NCBI RefSeq assembly: GCF_019857205.1
Contig: NZ_JAHWXO010000002.1
Span: forward strand, 186,001-250,000
Source of the DNA: Qipengyuania pacifica
GTDB taxonomy: Bacteria; Pseudomonadota; Alphaproteobacteria; Sphingomonadales; Sphingomonadaceae
DNA length: 64,000 bases
Direction: 5' to 3'
Positions 63,595 to 64,000 of the stretch are shown piece by piece. The notes beneath the pieces were generated by a model that did no database searches, was not told where the DNA came from, and saw nothing but the letters and a program-made list of their open reading frames with translations. The translations under genes and the position numbers were made by a program. Every line of letters begins with the position of its first letter. Positions within the stretch are counted from its first letter, which is position 1.

Positions 63595-63990
63595 CTAGTC
63601 GGCCTGGTCTTCGAGCCGGTGCATGTCTTCGTCGCTGAAGCCGAAATGGTGGCCCGCCTCGTGCACGACGACATGGCGAACGAGGTCTTCCATCCTCACC
63701 CCCGTCGCACGCCATTCCGCGATCAACGGTTCGCGAAAGAGCCATATGCGCGGCGGCATCCTCCCGCTTTCCCAGATCGATCGGTCGGGCAGGGGCTCAC
63801 CCTGGTACAGTCCGGACAGTTGCCAGTGATCGTCGAGATCCACGGATTCAAGCTGTTCGGGCGTCGCAAAGTCCTCGACCTCGAGAACGACGTCGCTCAG
63901 CTGACTGCGAAACTCTGCGGGAAGTCCGGCAAAGGCCGCCTCCGCCATGATCTGCATCTGCTCTCTGGAAGGGGCCGGTCGGTCATGCAT
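63595..63990 (-). CDS. Small zincin-like metallopeptidase family protein
   Basis: A 131-residue protein of the minimal zincin family (Zincin_1, PF06262 type). The metal motif is HEAGH with His110, Glu111 and His114, followed by HFGFSDEDMHRLE, which supplies further ligands. The N-terminal half has AFAGLPAEFR and VVLEVEDFATPEQL; then GLYQGEPLPDRSIWESG and PRIWLFREPLI. No signal peptide is seen, so it is cytoplasmic. Its substrate is unknown. The start ATG 63990 is only ten bases from the window end, so anything upstream is unseen. Confidence 0.88.
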   Translation of the reverse strand: MHDRPAPSREQMQIMAEAAFAGLPAEFRSQLSDVVLEVEDFATPEQLESVDLDDHWQLSGLYQGEPLPDRSIWESGRMPPRIWLFREPLIAEWRATGVRMEDLVRHVVVHEAGHHFGFSDEDMHRLEDQAD

Positions 63991-64000
63991 GGTGATATGG

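Noticed and set aside
1-64000. CRISPR arrays, rRNA operons and insertion sequences
   Set aside because: No regularly spaced repeats, rRNA-like stretches, transposase motifs or flanking target duplications were seen.

Overview
The window looks like chromosomal DNA of a Sphingomonadales alphaproteobacterium, probably of the Erythrobacter/Altererythrobacter type. The basis is CckA, the alphaproteobacterial SOS box GTTC-N7-GTTC at recA and at imuA-imuB-dnaE2, a GNAT-nitrilase fusion protein, orphan Flp pilins, many GST-fold genes, a ZnuD-like TonB receptor and a complete methylmalonyl-CoA operon. The assignment is by gene content and protein resemblance only; no rRNA is present. I see no prophage, integrase island, insertion sequence or CRISPR array. 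XerD appears to be the housekeeping enzyme.

Layout. 1-3.3 kb: end of dapA, an aspartoacylase-like hydrolase and a secreted S9 peptidase. 3.4-13.2 kb: smpB, a DUF2062 protein, cckA, recA with its SOS box, a cluster of RNA-like hairpins, a GST, a UDP-glucuronate epimerase-like gene and alaS. 13.2-21.3 kb: a cysteine-cluster protein with a CPA2 antiporter, the GNAT-nitrilase fusion, an FAD monooxygenase, icd and manC. 21.5-28.6 kb: the SOS mutagenesis cassette imuA-imuB-dnaE2, then ugd. 28.7-31.9 kb: a probable metal-uptake locus (histidine/cysteine-motif small protein, TonB receptor with a His-rich loop, MerC-like protein). 32-42.7 kb: moaC, a thiolase-like protein, tRNA-Gln, yghU, topoisomerase IB, an orphan histidine kinase, a glutamine-dependent NAD synthetase with an HTH-like N-terminal extension, a DMT exporter, ilvE with an unusual tiny ORF upstream, and a lipoprotein. 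42.7-53.2 kb: tlyA, then the propionyl-CoA to succinyl-CoA operon (pccB, mce, GST, enoyl-CoA hydratase, mcm, bioB, pccA) with two small membrane-protein ORFs and a LprI-like gene. 53.4-64 kb: a peptide transporter, aroK-aroB, a conserved secreted protein of unknown function with xerD and accA, an M48 lipoprotein protease, two Flp pilins, mutT, tRNA-Arg and a small zincin.

How it works together. PccA/PccB, Mce and Mcm form one route from propionyl-CoA to succinyl-CoA, and BioB in the same transcription unit can supply the biotin that PccA carries. RecA and the Imu/DnaE2 mutasome carry matching LexA-type boxes, so both arms of the damage response are visible. Ugd makes UDP-glucuronate, the expected substrate of the epimerase at 9.3 kb, and ManC makes GDP-mannose, so surface-polysaccharide precursors are made by scattered genes. 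Gene packing is very tight: several convergent neighbours share or abut stop codons, and many co-directional pairs overlap by 4 bp.

The most unusual item is a very small ORF of 18 codons (41833-41889, minus strand). Its Shine-Dalgarno is complementary to 15 consecutive bases of the 16S rRNA tail, and a terminator-like hairpin lies between it and ilvE.
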